Of a stretch of 64,000 bases of DNA, positions 8,227-16,910 are shown in pieces. The translations under genes and the position numbers were made by a program. A model generated the notes under the pieces. The model worked only from the letters and a program-made list of their open reading frames with translations, did no database searches and was not told where the DNA came from. Each line of letters opens with the position of its first letter. Positions within the stretch are counted from its first letter, which is position 1. The DNA lies in the NCBI GenBank assembly GCA_963707125.1, contig CAVPOU010000015.1, forward strand, positions 372,001 through 436,000. Reading direction: 5' to 3'. The stretch is from CAVPDE01 sp963707125. GTDB lineage: Bacteria; Desulfobacterota; DSM-4660; Desulfatiglandales; HGW-15.

Positions 8227-10329
8227 ATGAACGTTTCCAGCCATCCCTCTAATCGGCTCATTAAAGAAAAAAGCCCCTACCTGCTTCAACATGCCTACAA
8301 TCCGGTGGATTGGCATGCCTGGAACGAGGAGGCGTTTGATAGGGCCCGCTCCGAGAACAAGCCGATCTTTCTGTCCATTGGCTACTCAACTTGCCACTGG
8401 TGCCACGTGATGGAAAAAGAATCCTTCGAGGATTCTGAAGTCGCTCAACTCATGAATGAAGCCTTTGTTTCGATCAAGGTGGATCGTGAGGAAAGGCCGG
8501 ACGTGGACCACGTCTACATGACCGTTTGCCAGATGATGACCGGCAGCGGCGGCTGGCCCCTCACGATTGTGATGACTCCGGACAAGAAACCTTTCTTCGC
8601 GGCCACCTATATTCCGAAAGGGAGCCGATTCGGGCGCACGGGGATGATGGAGCTCATCCCCCGAATCAGGGAGGTGTGGAAAAACCGTCACAAAGACGTT
8701 CTGGACTCTGCGGAAAACATGACCGCAGCACTCCAGTCCATTGAAAAAGAAAACCCCGGAGAACCCTTGGACCACGGTGTTCTGGACAAGGCCTATCAGG
8801 AACTCGCTCAGCGCTTCGATAAAACCTATGGAGGATTCAGCGGCTCTCCCAAGTTCCCGACCCCCCACAACTTCTTCTTCATGCTCCGCTACTGGAAGAG
8901 AACAGGCCATCAAGAAGCGTTGAACATGGTGGAGAAAACCCTTCAGGAAATCCGTTGGGGTGGGATCTTTGATCAGGTCGGGTTCGGCTTTCACCGCTAT
9001 TCGACCGACAAAGAATGGCTTGTCCCCCATTTCGAGAAGATGCTTTACGACCAGGCCATGCTCGCCCTCGCTTACCTGGAAACCTATCAGGCGACTGGGA
9101 GCACTGATTATTCGGACACAGCAAGAGAGATCTTCACCTATGTTCTCAGGGACATGAGATCCCCTGAGGGCGGCTTCTACTCTGCTGAAGATGCCGACAG
9201 TGAAGGGGTTGAAGGGAAATTTTACCTATGGACTGAAAAGGAGATTCGCGAGATCCTTCCCCCGGATGAAGCGGACTTGATCGTCCGGGCTTTCCACGTT
9301 GAAAAGAATGGGAACTTCAGAGAAGAGGCGAGCGGAAAAAGCCTGGGCGCCAACATTCTGTACACCGGCAAGTCCCTTGCCGATATTGCCTCTGAAATGA
9401 ATCTTCCCGCGGAAGAACTTAAGAAAAAGATCGATCTAGCCCGATCCAGGCTGTTTGAAGTCAGGGAAAGGCGTATTCACCCTCACAAGGATGACAAGAT
9501 TCTCACCGACTGGAACGGTCTCCTGATCGCCGCCCTTGCAAAAGGGGCGCAGGTACTCGGAGAGAGGGCATACTCCGATGCCGCAGGAGACGCGGTGGAG
9601 TTCATCCTGAAAAAGATGCGAAAACCGGATGGCCGCCTTCTCCACCGGTATCGCGAAGGCGAGGCAAGCATCACCGCGCACCTGGATGACTATGCGTTCC
9701 TTGTGTGGGGTCTCATTGAGACGTACGAGGCGACCTTTGACGCCGGATTTCTCAAGACCGCTCTTGAACTCAGCAAAGTCATGATCCAACACTTCTGGGA
9801 TCACCAGCGTGGAGGGCTGTTCTTTACTTCCGATGACGCAGAGAACCTGATTGTGCGCAAGAAAGAAGTGTACGATGGGGCACTTCCCTCTGGAAATGCC
9901 GTTGCCATGCTCAATTTGCTTCGCCTCGGCCGGTTCACAGGCGATGCTGAACTGGAGGAACGAGCCTCCGGAATTCAGAGGGTTTTTTCAGAGCAGGTCC
10001 GGCAGTTCCCGTCTGGGTACACCCAGTTTCTGAGTGCTGCTGATTTCAGCCTGGGGCCTTCTCACGAGGTGGTCGTCTCCGGCTCTTTGGGCGCGAAAGA
10101 AATGCTCGACGCCCTGAGATCCCGCTTTTCCCCCAATCAGGTCGTTCTTTTTCGTCCGGCAGGAGGAGAAAGCGCAGCGATTGATGCAGTGGCTGCCTTT
10201 GCGAAGAACTACAATCCTGTAAACGGCAGAGCCACGGCTTACGTCTGTTCAGGCCACGCGTGCAAGACCCCGACCACAGAGGTCAAAGAGTTGATGGCCC
10301 TGCTGGGACAAAAGAACCCCCAAACGTGA
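8227..10329 (+). CDS. Thioredoxin-domain, six-hairpin glycosidase-like protein (YyaL family)
   Basis: A 700-residue protein. The N-terminal thioredoxin fold carries the CHWC motif (STCHWCHVMEKESF), and DREERPDVD follows. The remainder resembles the alpha/alpha-toroid of glycoside hydrolases (WGGIFDQVGFGFHRYS, DWNGLLIAAL). The reaction of this widespread family (YyaL, spermatogenesis-associated protein 20) is not established. A frame extension begins at TTG 8209, but GGAGG before ATG 8227 supports the later start. It stands alone on the plus strand, opposite the redox cluster. Confidence 0.93.
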   Translation: MNVSSHPSNRLIKEKSPYLLQHAYNPVDWHAWNEEAFDRARSENKPIFLSIGYSTCHWCHVMEKESFEDSEVAQLMNEAFVSIKVDREERPDVDHVYMTVCQMMTGSGGWPLTIVMTPDKKPFFAATYIPKGSRFGRTGMMELIPRIREVWKNRHKDVLDSAENMTAALQSIEKENPGEPLDHGVLDKAYQELAQRFDKTYGGFSGSPKFPTPHNFFFMLRYWKRTGHQEALNMVEKTLQEIRWGGIFDQVGFGFHRYSTDKEWLVPHFEKMLYDQAMLALAYLETYQATGSTDYSDTAREIFTYVLRDMRSPEGGFYSAEDADSEGVEGKFYLWTEKEIREILPPDEADLIVRAFHVEKNGNFREEASGKSLGANILYTGKSLADIASEMNLPAEELKKKIDLARSRLFEVRERRIHPHKDDKILTDWNGLLIAALAKGAQVLGERAYSDAAGDAVEFILKKMRKPDGRLLHRYREGEASITAHLDDYAFLVWGLIETYEATFDAGFLKTALELSKVMIQHFWDHQRGGLFFTSDDAENLIVRKKEVYDGALPSGNAVAMLNLLRLGRFTGDAELEERASGIQRVFSEQVRQFPSGYTQFLSAADFSLGPSHEVVVSGSLGAKEMLDALRSRFSPNQVVLFRPAGGESAAIDAVAAFAKNYNPVNGRATAYVCSGHACKTPTTEVKELMALLGQKNPQT

Positions 10330-10370
10330 GATGAACATCGCATGAGAGCCCGTCCTGCAACCTAAGAAAA

Positions 10371-10477
10371 CCCTCCCCCTTGATGGGGGAGGGTTGGGGT
10401 GGGGGTGGAAGAAGGTCTAAAGATCCCAAGCCCTGTTCTTTCCCCCTCCCCTTTATCCCCTCCCACCAGGGGAGGGG
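10371..10477. repeat. Two GC-rich hairpins (family D repeat)
   Basis: 10371-10393 is a 9-bp perfect hairpin (CCCTCCCCC...GGGGGAGGG), and 10443-10477 repeats the C-rich/G-rich family also seen near 5149, 35477 and 59689. They lie between convergent genes and may help terminate transcription, but no T tract follows. Confidence 0.55.
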
Positions 10478-10512
10478 ACAACTAATCAACGGACAACCTC
10501 TCGACCCTGATC

Positions 10513-10860
10513 TCACTTCTTTGCCGGTTCTTTCAGCTTCAACTCTTGTGCCCCGTCCGGCACAGGAGAGTACTTGCCGTCTTCATTTCGATAGGGAATT
10601 GGCCGCAAGTGCATGCCCACATCGCTGCTTTCGCCGATCCGCCACAACCTCCCGGTCAGTGTGTCCAGCATGAACTGGTCTTTTCCGGAGTCTGAAATCT
10701 GACCGAAGACGAATCTCCCTCCTGCAGCGGAAAGGACTTTGCCCTTATCCATAGTTACTTGGGTTGGCGATCCGCCAAATTGGGCGTTCGCCTCTCCAAG
10801 AATTCCCAGGCTGAGAGCCAGAAACAGAACAAAAACGCTTGTGACCTTACAAAAATGCAT
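10513..10860 (-). CDS. Secreted hypothetical protein (115 aa)
   Basis: The likely start is ATG 10860, behind GGAGGGAAGG. The N-terminus (MHFCKVTSVFVLFLALSLGI) is a classic signal peptide with probable cleavage after ANA, followed by a mature periplasmic protein of about 85 residues. The mature part has several beta-strand-like stretches (GKVLSAAGGRFVFGQI, QFMLDTLTGRLWRI) and no cysteines. It resembles short exported beta-proteins of unknown role. A longer frame begins at 10902 but lacks a better ribosome site. Confidence 0.7.
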   Translation of the reverse strand: MHFCKVTSVFVLFLALSLGILGEANAQFGGSPTQVTMDKGKVLSAAGGRFVFGQISDSGKDQFMLDTLTGRLWRIGESSDVGMHLRPIPYRNEDGKYSPVPDGAQELKLKEPAKK

Positions 10861-11167
10861 ACTTCCTTCCCTCCTTTCCTGGTAGGTCTTCTCTTCCCTC
10901 AATTACCCTGCTCTTGACGGGCGATGATTTCTTCTTTTAGGATTGCACATTGAGAATAGGTGTCAAGTGTTTCTTCTGCCGCCGTGACACGTGGGCTTCG
11001 CTGATGATGTGGCGGGATCAGCTCAAACATGGTAGGGTAGGCAAAATAGGTTGGTAATCTCTCTTGACCCGTGTGCCGTGTGCCTTACGCCTCTTGGCTC
11101 CGGAGATTCAACCCGAGAGAGGAAAGGAAGCCTGCTCCACCACAGATTCTTTTGAGGAGACAACCCC

Positions 11168-11506
11168 ATGATTCGAGCAAAACTCTGGTTCCGCTGTGCG
11201 GCCATGCATGACCCTGTGACCCCTATCCTTGTGCAACCTGCCGTGATCGGTTGGGAGGCCAAGAAGAGAAGAGTGGACCTCACCATTGATCGCGCTTTCA
11301 AAGGCGATGAACTCGTCATGAGAATGAAGGGTTGGGTAACAACGGACGTCAAAGAAGTGGTGGATGTCGTCAAAAAACATGGCTTCCTGAAAGTGCTCGA
11401 TGATCGCGATCTCGCGGTGGAACTGGAGTCCCAAAAGGATTACGACAACCTGACGCGCGATCTTGAGGCCAAATTTGCCGACCAGGTGAACCTGGAAAAG
11501 ATTTGA
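11168..11506 (+). CDS. Conserved hypothetical protein (112 aa)
   Basis: No family is recognised. The protein is small, mixed alpha/beta and rich in charged residues, with no signal peptide, membrane segment or CxxC motif. GAGGAGA lies before ATG 11168; an in-frame ATG at 11204 is an alternative. It is 32 nt upstream of the Smr-domain gene on the same strand, so it may share its transcript. Confidence 0.6.
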   Translation: MIRAKLWFRCAAMHDPVTPILVQPAVIGWEAKKRRVDLTIDRAFKGDELVMRMKGWVTTDVKEVVDVVKKHGFLKVLDDRDLAVELESQKDYDNLTRDLEAKFADQVNLEKI

Positions 11507-11538
11507 CCTGCTGCCCCTTGAAAAAAGGCGAAGTCAAC

Positions 11539-11841
11539 ATGGATGAACCAGAGGTTATTGAACAGCCCGTTGACGGCATCCTTGATCTCCACACGTTTCA
11601 ACCGAAAGAGGCCGCATCGGTTGTGGATGAGTATCTGAGGGTTTGCCGGGAAAAAGGTATTCTTGAAGTGAAAGTTATTCATGGCAAGGGGAGGGGGGTT
11701 CTCCTCCGGACAGTCCACGCTCTCCTTGAAAAACATCCTCTTGTTCTGAATTTCAAACTGGACACCGAGGGGTCAGGATGGGGAGCAACCATCGTTCACT
11801 TGAAGAAGAATACAGAAGGCAGAATACAGAAGATAGAATGA
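11539..11841 (+). CDS. Smr-domain protein
   Basis: A 100-residue stand-alone Smr domain with the hallmark motifs LDLHTF near the N-terminus and VIHGKGRGVL in the middle, ending in GWGATIV. Smr domains are nucleic-acid endonuclease-like folds, seen in MutS2 and in SmrA/SmrB ribosome-rescue nucleases. The start ATG at 11539 follows AAGGCGAAG; an upstream TTG extension in frame is not supported. The substrate is not predictable from the sequence. Confidence 0.85.
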   Translation: MDEPEVIEQPVDGILDLHTFQPKEAASVVDEYLRVCREKGILEVKVIHGKGRGVLLRTVHALLEKHPLVLNFKLDTEGSGWGATIVHLKKNTEGRIQKIE

Positions 11842-12009
11842 AACCCATGATGAGGACTCCGCCCTTGTTGAAAACCCGATGGATGACTAGCTTTTGTGCC
11901 ATCAGGAATATGAAGGCCGGCAGACAGAAGGGGGAAATGGGATTGAACCCCTTGCAATGGGGGCAGCAGTTAGGCTAAGACGATAGTGAACAAATGAGAG
12001 GAGGTTCCC

Positions 12010-12477
12010 ATGGAAGAAGTTTGCTACACGAGAGAAGCGGCGCTGGAGAGAGCCATTGAGATGGAAGCAGGTAGTTTCGAGGTCTACAAGAACACCTATC
12101 TGAAGGCAAAAGAACCGCTCGCCAAAGACCTGTTGAGAGACCTTGCCCTTGATGAACTGAGGCACAAATACACTCTGGAAAAAGCTTTCTTCGAAGAGAC
12201 GGTTCTCCTTCATGGTTCAGGGGCGAAAGCAGGCCCGAGCATGAAATTCTCTCTCCTATTCGAGGAAAAACCCCTGAGCCCAATTGCCTCTGAACAAGAG
12301 GTGATGATCTACGCGATTCATGAAGAAAAACGGGCCGTAGATTTTTATAGGAACTCGGCAGAGCAGTGCGGAGCTGCTCCCATGGCAGGCATGTATAAGA
12401 AGCTTGCCGAAGATGAAGAAGGGCACCTTGCCCGTCTGGAAGAGCTTTACGAGAAGATCTACCTTAAGGAGATGTAA
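12010..12477 (+). CDS. Ferritin-like diiron-domain protein (rubrerythrin family)
   Basis: A 155-residue four-helix protein with carboxylate/His motifs typical of the rubrerythrin-like ferritin fold: EMEAGSFEVY, LALDELRHKY, IHEEKRAVDFY and LAEDEEGHLARLEE. No rubredoxin domain follows, unlike the protein at 7428. It may store iron or act in peroxide handling. GAGGAGG precedes ATG 12010. It is tightly followed by cupin and ferredoxin genes, forming a three-gene plus-strand group. Confidence 0.85.
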   Translation: MEEVCYTREAALERAIEMEAGSFEVYKNTYLKAKEPLAKDLLRDLALDELRHKYTLEKAFFEETVLLHGSGAKAGPSMKFSLLFEEKPLSPIASEQEVMIYAIHEEKRAVDFYRNSAEQCGAAPMAGMYKKLAEDEEGHLARLEELYEKIYLKEM

Positions 12478-12499
12478 CCGGGAGAAAGGAGGCCCCGCC

Positions 12500-12817
12500 A
12501 TGAAGAAAGTGAGTCTCTATGAATCAAGTGGGTTCGAGGATGCAGCCATCAAGAGGTTCATGGTGCATGATTCCCCCTATTTCAAAATCATCAATTTCAA
12601 TTTCCGGCCGGGCCAGGAACTTCCCATTCACTCCCACGACATTGAAGGCCAGGTGAGCATTGTCATTATCGAAGGGGTCGGGGAGTTTCTTGGGAAAGAC
12701 GGCGCCACTCTTCCAGCTCGAACAGGAGATGTGCTTATTTGCGATATCGCAGAGCCCCACGGTCTGAGAGCAAAAAGCGAGTTGCGAGCCTTGGTCACCA
12801 TTGCGCCACCCATATGA
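12500..12817 (+). CDS. Small cupin-domain protein
   Basis: A 105-residue single cupin barrel. The metal-binding pattern is PIHSHDIEGQ...E, and the second motif is GDVLICDIAEPHGL. Such minimal cupins bind a divalent metal and act as oxygenases, isomerases or ligand sensors; the substrate is unknown. AAAGGAGG is placed upstream of ATG 12500, within 25 nt of the ferritin-like gene, and the ferredoxin follows 12 nt later. Confidence 0.88.
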   Translation: MKKVSLYESSGFEDAAIKRFMVHDSPYFKIINFNFRPGQELPIHSHDIEGQVSIVIIEGVGEFLGKDGATLPARTGDVLICDIAEPHGLRAKSELRALVTIAPPI

Positions 12818-12829
12818 ACGGAGTCTTCC

Positions 12830-13021
12830 ATGGCTAAGAAAGCGGTCATTGACGAAGAGGAATGCATCGGTTGCGGCAACTGTGAAGAGGTCTGCCCCGA
12901 GGTGTTTAAGCTGGACAAAGACAGAGAGAAATCGGAAGTCGTTAAACCGGAGGGCGGTTCTGTGGAATGCATTGAGGAAGCCATGGAAGCATGCCCTGTT
13001 TCCTGCATCCACTGGGACTGA
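12830..13021 (+). CDS. Single-cluster ferredoxin (63 aa)
   Basis: A 63-residue ferredoxin with EECIGCGNCEEVCPEVF, giving three cluster cysteines, and a distal CPVSCI supplying the fourth. One [4Fe-4S] cluster is expected, with a pattern typical of monocluster ferredoxins in anaerobes. GGAG precedes ATG 12830. It is the last gene of the ferritin-like/cupin/ferredoxin group and may supply electrons to a partner elsewhere. Confidence 0.92.
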   Translation: MAKKAVIDEEECIGCGNCEEVCPEVFKLDKDREKSEVVKPEGGSVECIEEAMEACPVSCIHWD

Positions 13022-13064
13022 AGAATCCGCCACTTCCACGTCTATAATCCTGCGATGAACATGG

Positions 13065-13207
13065 ATGTTCTCGTAAGAAGTCCCGTTCACCCTTCGATAC
13101 CTCAGGGCGAACGGATGGGATGGGCACTAACCATCTGATTTTCCGTTCGTGGTGAGGTATCGAAGGGTGAACGGAATGCGGTTCCCTGACTTCTTACGAA
13201 GCCGTCA
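13065..13207. repeat. Intergenic inverted-repeat element (family A)
   Basis: Perfect 21-bp arms at 13083-13103 and 13154-13174, plus outer arms TCGTAAGAAGTC (13071-13082) and GACTTCTTACGA (13188-13199). The right end, reverse-complemented, shares GACGGCYTCGTAARAAGTC with the element at 14874-15010, so the two elements have common ends and different interiors. Confidence 0.75.
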
Positions 13208-13237
13208 ACATTGGAAGGCTTCCTGAAAGGGAAAAGC

Positions 13238-14266
13238 ATGCCTATTCCGGGTAATCTTCTGACAACGGCGATGGCGGTGATGCCTCACACAGACGTGGAC
13301 AGAGCCCTGGAAGTCGCCCTTTCCCTCGACATCCCATTCTGGCCGCAGCTTCCCAGGCACAATTACTACGAGGACATGTACGTTCAGGCATCCGAGCACT
13401 TTCCAGGGATCGTGCTGGATCTCGAAAAAAGGACTCTTCGCTTCTCATTAGAGAAGTTCATGCATGAGCTGGAGGAGGCCATGTCTCATTTTGAGGAGCC
13501 TGAGTACTTTGACATCAGCGACACTTATTCGGTTGTTTACAAGAAGTTCCTGCAGATGGATTTTTCCAGCCGCCCTGCGATCCGTGGTCAGCTGGAAGGC
13601 CCTATCAGCTTCGGACTTAACGTCCATGATCAGGACAACCGCCCCATTCTCTTCGACGACACCGTTCGGCCTTTCATGGTGGAGTTCATGGCCAAAAGGG
13701 TCAACGTCCAGCTCAAGCGACTCAAGGCCCTCAACCCTAATGCCTTCATGTTTATCGATGAGCCGGGTCTCCAGTTTTTATTCAGTGCCATGGCAGGATA
13801 CAGCGACCGGGCCGGCCGGCAAGACATGGAGACCTTTTTCTCCATGATCGAAAGACCCCGCGGCGTGCACCTGTGCGGCAATCCGGATTGGGATTTCCTT
13901 CTGGGCCAGGATCTCGATATCCTGTCCATGGATATTTACTCCAACGGTGAGGTCTTTGCCTCCTACTCAGGCTCCATACGCAAGTTTCTGGATCGAGGTG
14001 GGGTTATCGTGTGGGGCATTGTCCCCACCAATTTCGAGCCTTTTGAAAAGGAGAATATTATCTCCCTTGAGAAAAGGCTTGAAGAGGTTTGGACCAGGCT
14101 TCATGACAAGGGCATTGATCGCGAGTTCCTCCTGTCCAGGAGTCTGCTTTCTCCGGCCACTTGCTGCCTGGTGAATCCGGACGGGGAAAAGACCGTGGAA
14201 AAAGCTTTCAAAGTGATCCGTCACCTCTCCGAATCCCTGCGCGGAAAATACAACCTCCTTTATTGA
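13238..14266 (+). CDS. MetE/UroD-superfamily protein
   Basis: A 342-residue TIM-barrel protein resembling the C-terminal catalytic half of cobalamin-independent methionine synthase and uroporphyrinogen decarboxylase-like methyltransferases. Probable zinc/thiol ligands are in GVHLCGNPDWDF (His-x-Cys) and in SPATCCL near the C-terminus. Stretches such as GQLEGPISFG and FIDEPGLQ are typical. The start ATG at 13238 follows GAAAGGGAAAAG; a TTG extension upstream is not favoured. A methyl-transfer role is inferred; the substrate is unknown. Confidence 0.8.
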   Translation: MPIPGNLLTTAMAVMPHTDVDRALEVALSLDIPFWPQLPRHNYYEDMYVQASEHFPGIVLDLEKRTLRFSLEKFMHELEEAMSHFEEPEYFDISDTYSVVYKKFLQMDFSSRPAIRGQLEGPISFGLNVHDQDNRPILFDDTVRPFMVEFMAKRVNVQLKRLKALNPNAFMFIDEPGLQFLFSAMAGYSDRAGRQDMETFFSMIERPRGVHLCGNPDWDFLLGQDLDILSMDIYSNGEVFASYSGSIRKFLDRGGVIVWGIVPTNFEPFEKENIISLEKRLEEVWTRLHDKGIDREFLLSRSLLSPATCCLVNPDGEKTVEKAFKVIRHLSESLRGKYNLLY

Positions 14267-14367
14267 CCTCTCCCACTCCCTCAAAAACGATGGACTTTCA
14301 TCGCGATTTATGAGATATTATCGCCACATAAAGTACCGGAGAAAATCCTCGGAACAGGGGTGAGCGT

Positions 14368-14724
14368 ATGGCAGAGGCACAGCGGCGTAAGTGGGACAGG
14401 AAAGAGACTCTGAATCTTGTAGACTACGTCCTTTTGGGAGAAGATGGGGCATTTCTCAGCCGGGGAATGGGACGAACTCGCAACGTGAGTGAAGGAGGTC
14501 TTCTTCTCGAAACCCATCGCGCTTTGAAAGAGGGAGAAGAAGTTCTGATCACTCTTGGCCTGAAGGAAGACATGGTCAGGCTGAGAGGCCGCGTGGTTCA
14601 CCAGGCACCCCGCACGGAAGAATATCGTTACTGTGCCGGAGTGCAGTTTACCCACATGAACAAAGAGGACAGAGAAACGCTGAAAAGGTACGTAGGCGCT
14701 CTAAAGGCTGCCGACGGCCCTTAG
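14368..14724 (+). CDS. PilZ-domain protein
   Basis: A 118-residue single PilZ domain. The c-di-GMP contact motifs are visible as RRKWDRKE near the N-terminus and RNVSEGGLLL about 30 residues later, followed by the beta-barrel strands VRLRGRVVHQ and YCAGVQFTHM. Such proteins bind cyclic di-GMP and modulate motility, exopolysaccharide or pili. AGGGGTGAGC precedes ATG 14368. No effector gene is adjacent. Confidence 0.9.
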   Translation: MAEAQRRKWDRKETLNLVDYVLLGEDGAFLSRGMGRTRNVSEGGLLLETHRALKEGEEVLITLGLKEDMVRLRGRVVHQAPRTEEYRYCAGVQFTHMNKEDRETLKRYVGALKAADGP

Positions 14725-14873
14725 CAAGCCGACTGCGGTTGATCTTGTCAATATCCTCCCAATGCGGGCCTTCAGCCCCTGTTCATCTATCATTTCTCAT
14801 TTAACATTTATCATTGTTCATTGGCTCAAAACCAAAATATCAATCCTTGATTCCCAATCTTCGGCGTTCAATG

Positions 14874-15010
14874 TTGACGGCCTCGTAAAAAGTCGAAAAA
14901 CATATTTTTCCGTCATTCCGGCGAAAGCCGGAATCCAGTTATTCAGATGAGTTATCAAATCTCTGGACTCCGGTTTTCACCGGAGTGACGACTTTTTACG
15001 AACCCATCAA
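14874..15010. repeat. Intergenic inverted-repeat element (family A)
   Basis: Outer 22-bp imperfect arms lie at 14874-14895 and 14989-15010, both built on CGTAAAAAGTCG. The inner inverted repeat contains CATTCCGGCGAAAGCCGGAA and its counterpart CTCCGGTTTTCACCGGAG. It shares ends with 13065-13207 and interior type with 4107-4264. The rest of the 14725-15252 gap shows no gene. Confidence 0.75.
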
Positions 15011-15252
15011 TGTTAAATGTTCGATTATCAGGCGCCGGTAAACGGTACTGAGGAAATGATTGCGGCTCTAAAGAGACCACACCCCCCGGTCTGGGCTCAA
15101 ATACATCTACGCACCTTGCGAAGAAGTTTTTGTCTAAGACTCCAATTAGCCTGAGAAGTCTTTTGCCAGGTTTGCTTGGATTGACAAGCGACTCGCCACT
15201 CCCTAACTTGGGGTAGAATGCAAGGTTAGGTCCATGAAAGGGGGGTTGGGTC

Positions 15253-16071
15253 ATGGCACTTATAACAGTATCCGGGGGTATGGGTTGCGGCGCTGATAAA
15301 GTCGCGCGGTTTGTAGCAGAAAAAGCCAAGCTGACGCTTTATGACGACCAAAAGCTCCAGATAGAAGCTATCAATCTGGGGCTTCGCTCTCAAGATTTAA
15401 AGGGTTTTGATGAGAAAGCCCCAGGGTTTTTTGATTCTCTCAGAGGATACAATCCTGAACTCTATATTGACCTCATGGAGTCTGTGATTTACGAAGTCTC
15501 GCGGTCAGGCAATGGTGTCATCCTCGGTCATGGGAGCCAGTTGCTCCTCAGAGACTTCGGGTGCGCGCTTCACTTGCTCATCCACGCGTCAGAAGACTAT
15601 CGCATTAAACAGGTCATGACGAACCATGGGCTGAGCGAGAAGGCGGCCGGAAAGATGATCTCCAAGAGCGATAGTGAGCGGCGGGGCTTCATGCGATTCG
15701 CCTTTAAGATGGATTTGGATGATATGTCCTTGTACGACCTGGCTATTAACCCTGAGAAGCTGGGCATTGAAGGTGCCGGCCAGCTTATTCTGGAAGCCCT
15801 TCGATCTCAGGCTGTGAAGGAATGCAGTTTGAACGCTCTGGAAACCATGGAGCGAATGGCCCTGCTGAAAAAAGTTCAGGCTGCACTCCTCAAAGAGCAC
15901 TTTGGATCTGCCCAGTTCAATGTAGACGTGCCGGAAAAGGGGATTGTTCACCTTTTCGGTTTTGCGGTGAACGAAGAAAAAAAGAACCAGATGATCGCAG
16001 CAGTCAAGAAAATGGCTGGAGTCTCCAAGGTTAAAGACGATATCGGCATTCTGCCGCCTGGGGGCTATTAG
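15253..16071 (+). CDS. Cytidylate kinase-like protein with a C-terminal BON-like domain
   Basis: A 272-residue protein. The N-terminus has a phosphate-binding loop, SGGMGCGADKVAR, in the manner of cytidylate kinase-like P-loop proteins, and GNGVILGHGSQLLL and RRGFMRFAF are consistent with that group. The last 65 residues (FNVDVPEKGIVHLFGFAV...AAVKKMAGVSKVKDDI) read like a BON domain, which often binds phospholipid or small ligands. The combination suggests a regulatory kinase. A GGGGG stretch precedes ATG 15253. A rho-independent terminator follows at 16096. Confidence 0.82.
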   Translation: MALITVSGGMGCGADKVARFVAEKAKLTLYDDQKLQIEAINLGLRSQDLKGFDEKAPGFFDSLRGYNPELYIDLMESVIYEVSRSGNGVILGHGSQLLLRDFGCALHLLIHASEDYRIKQVMTNHGLSEKAAGKMISKSDSERRGFMRFAFKMDLDDMSLYDLAINPEKLGIEGAGQLILEALRSQAVKECSLNALETMERMALLKKVQAALLKEHFGSAQFNVDVPEKGIVHLFGFAVNEEKKNQMIAAVKKMAGVSKVKDDIGILPPGGY

Positions 16072-16095
16072 AACGAAGCTCTTAACCTTCGGGGT

Positions 16096-16132
16096 ATGGG
16101 AACAGTAGCGAGAGCCTGTTCCCATTTTTTTT
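16096..16132 (+). terminator. Rho-independent terminator
   Basis: A 10-bp perfect stem (16096-16105 with 16116-16125), a 10-nt loop and a run of T residues at 16125-16132. It lies 25 nt after the kinase-like gene. Confidence 0.9.
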
Positions 16133-16174
16133 GGCTCAAACCCGGAATCGCGCAAATCTTCATTCTGTGCTATC

Positions 16175-16900
16175 ATGGCGTCTGATCGAAATTATCAAAG
16201 GACCTTCTTCTCCTGCATGGTTTCTGGTTTCATGAGACGACTTCCCAGAATTGTTGCCTTCTTACTCCTCTTCCTATTTGTGGTGGCCAGCCTTGTGCGG
16301 GTCTCTCCACAAAAACCTCTCCCTAATCCCGCTGGACCTGTCAATGATTTCGCCGACGTGATTACTCCACCCTATGAAAAAAGGATTGGAAACCTCGCCA
16401 AAGAGCTGTTCGACAAAACAGGCGTCGCTCTCGTTGTTGTCACGATGCACGATCTTGGAGGTGATGACCACAACGAATACGCCACCCGCCTTTACAACGC
16501 CTGGGGCATAGGCAAGAAAGGAGAGGACAAAGGAGTTTTAATTTTAGTGATCGTCAGGCAGCGCAAGATGCGCATTGAGACAGGAGCCGGCCTTAAGGCT
16601 TTTCTTACTGAGAGCCTTGTGCAGGAGATCCAGGACCGCTTCATGGCACCCTTTCTCAAGCAGAACAACTATGATGACGGCCTGCTCAACGGAGTCGTGG
16701 CGATTGGAAAAATCATCAGCAAGCAAGCGGGAGCGACCATCCATGCAGATGCCTCGCCAAAGGCCGTCCAAGAGGGCCGTTCCGGATTTCCGATAGGTGT
16801 TGCTGTCTTGGTCTTGGGGGCCGCCATTCTTGCCTTCGTGCTGTATAAGATTTACGGGCGAAGCAAGGCCAAAGCAAACCTTGGGAACATCCAAAAGTGA
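16175..16900 (+). CDS. TPM-domain membrane-anchored protein
   Basis: The start is uncertain, with ATGs at 16175, 16217 and 16232 and no strong ribosome site. A hydrophobic segment near the N-terminus (RRLPRIVAFLLLFLFVVASL) is a signal or anchor. It is followed by a TPM domain: VNDFADVITPPYEKRIG, GVALVVVTMHDL, NAWGIGKKGEDKGVLILV and RKMRIETGAGL. A second transmembrane helix (VAVLVLGAAILAFVLYKIYG) lies near the C-terminus. TPM-domain proteins (Psb32/YgcG type) occur in envelope and photosystem-repair contexts; function here is unknown. It is followed by the radical SAM gene after 10 nt. Confidence 0.85.
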   Translation: MASDRNYQRTFFSCMVSGFMRRLPRIVAFLLLFLFVVASLVRVSPQKPLPNPAGPVNDFADVITPPYEKRIGNLAKELFDKTGVALVVVTMHDLGGDDHNEYATRLYNAWGIGKKGEDKGVLILVIVRQRKMRIETGAGLKAFLTESLVQEIQDRFMAPFLKQNNYDDGLLNGVVAIGKIISKQAGATIHADASPKAVQEGRSGFPIGVAVLVLGAAILAFVLYKIYGRSKAKANLGNIQK

Positions 16901-16910
16901 AGCATCCTCT

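Noticed and set aside
15010..15250. Possible riboswitch before the cytidylate kinase-like gene
   Set aside because: I found no match to a known aptamer core that I could support; only short self-complementary stretches.
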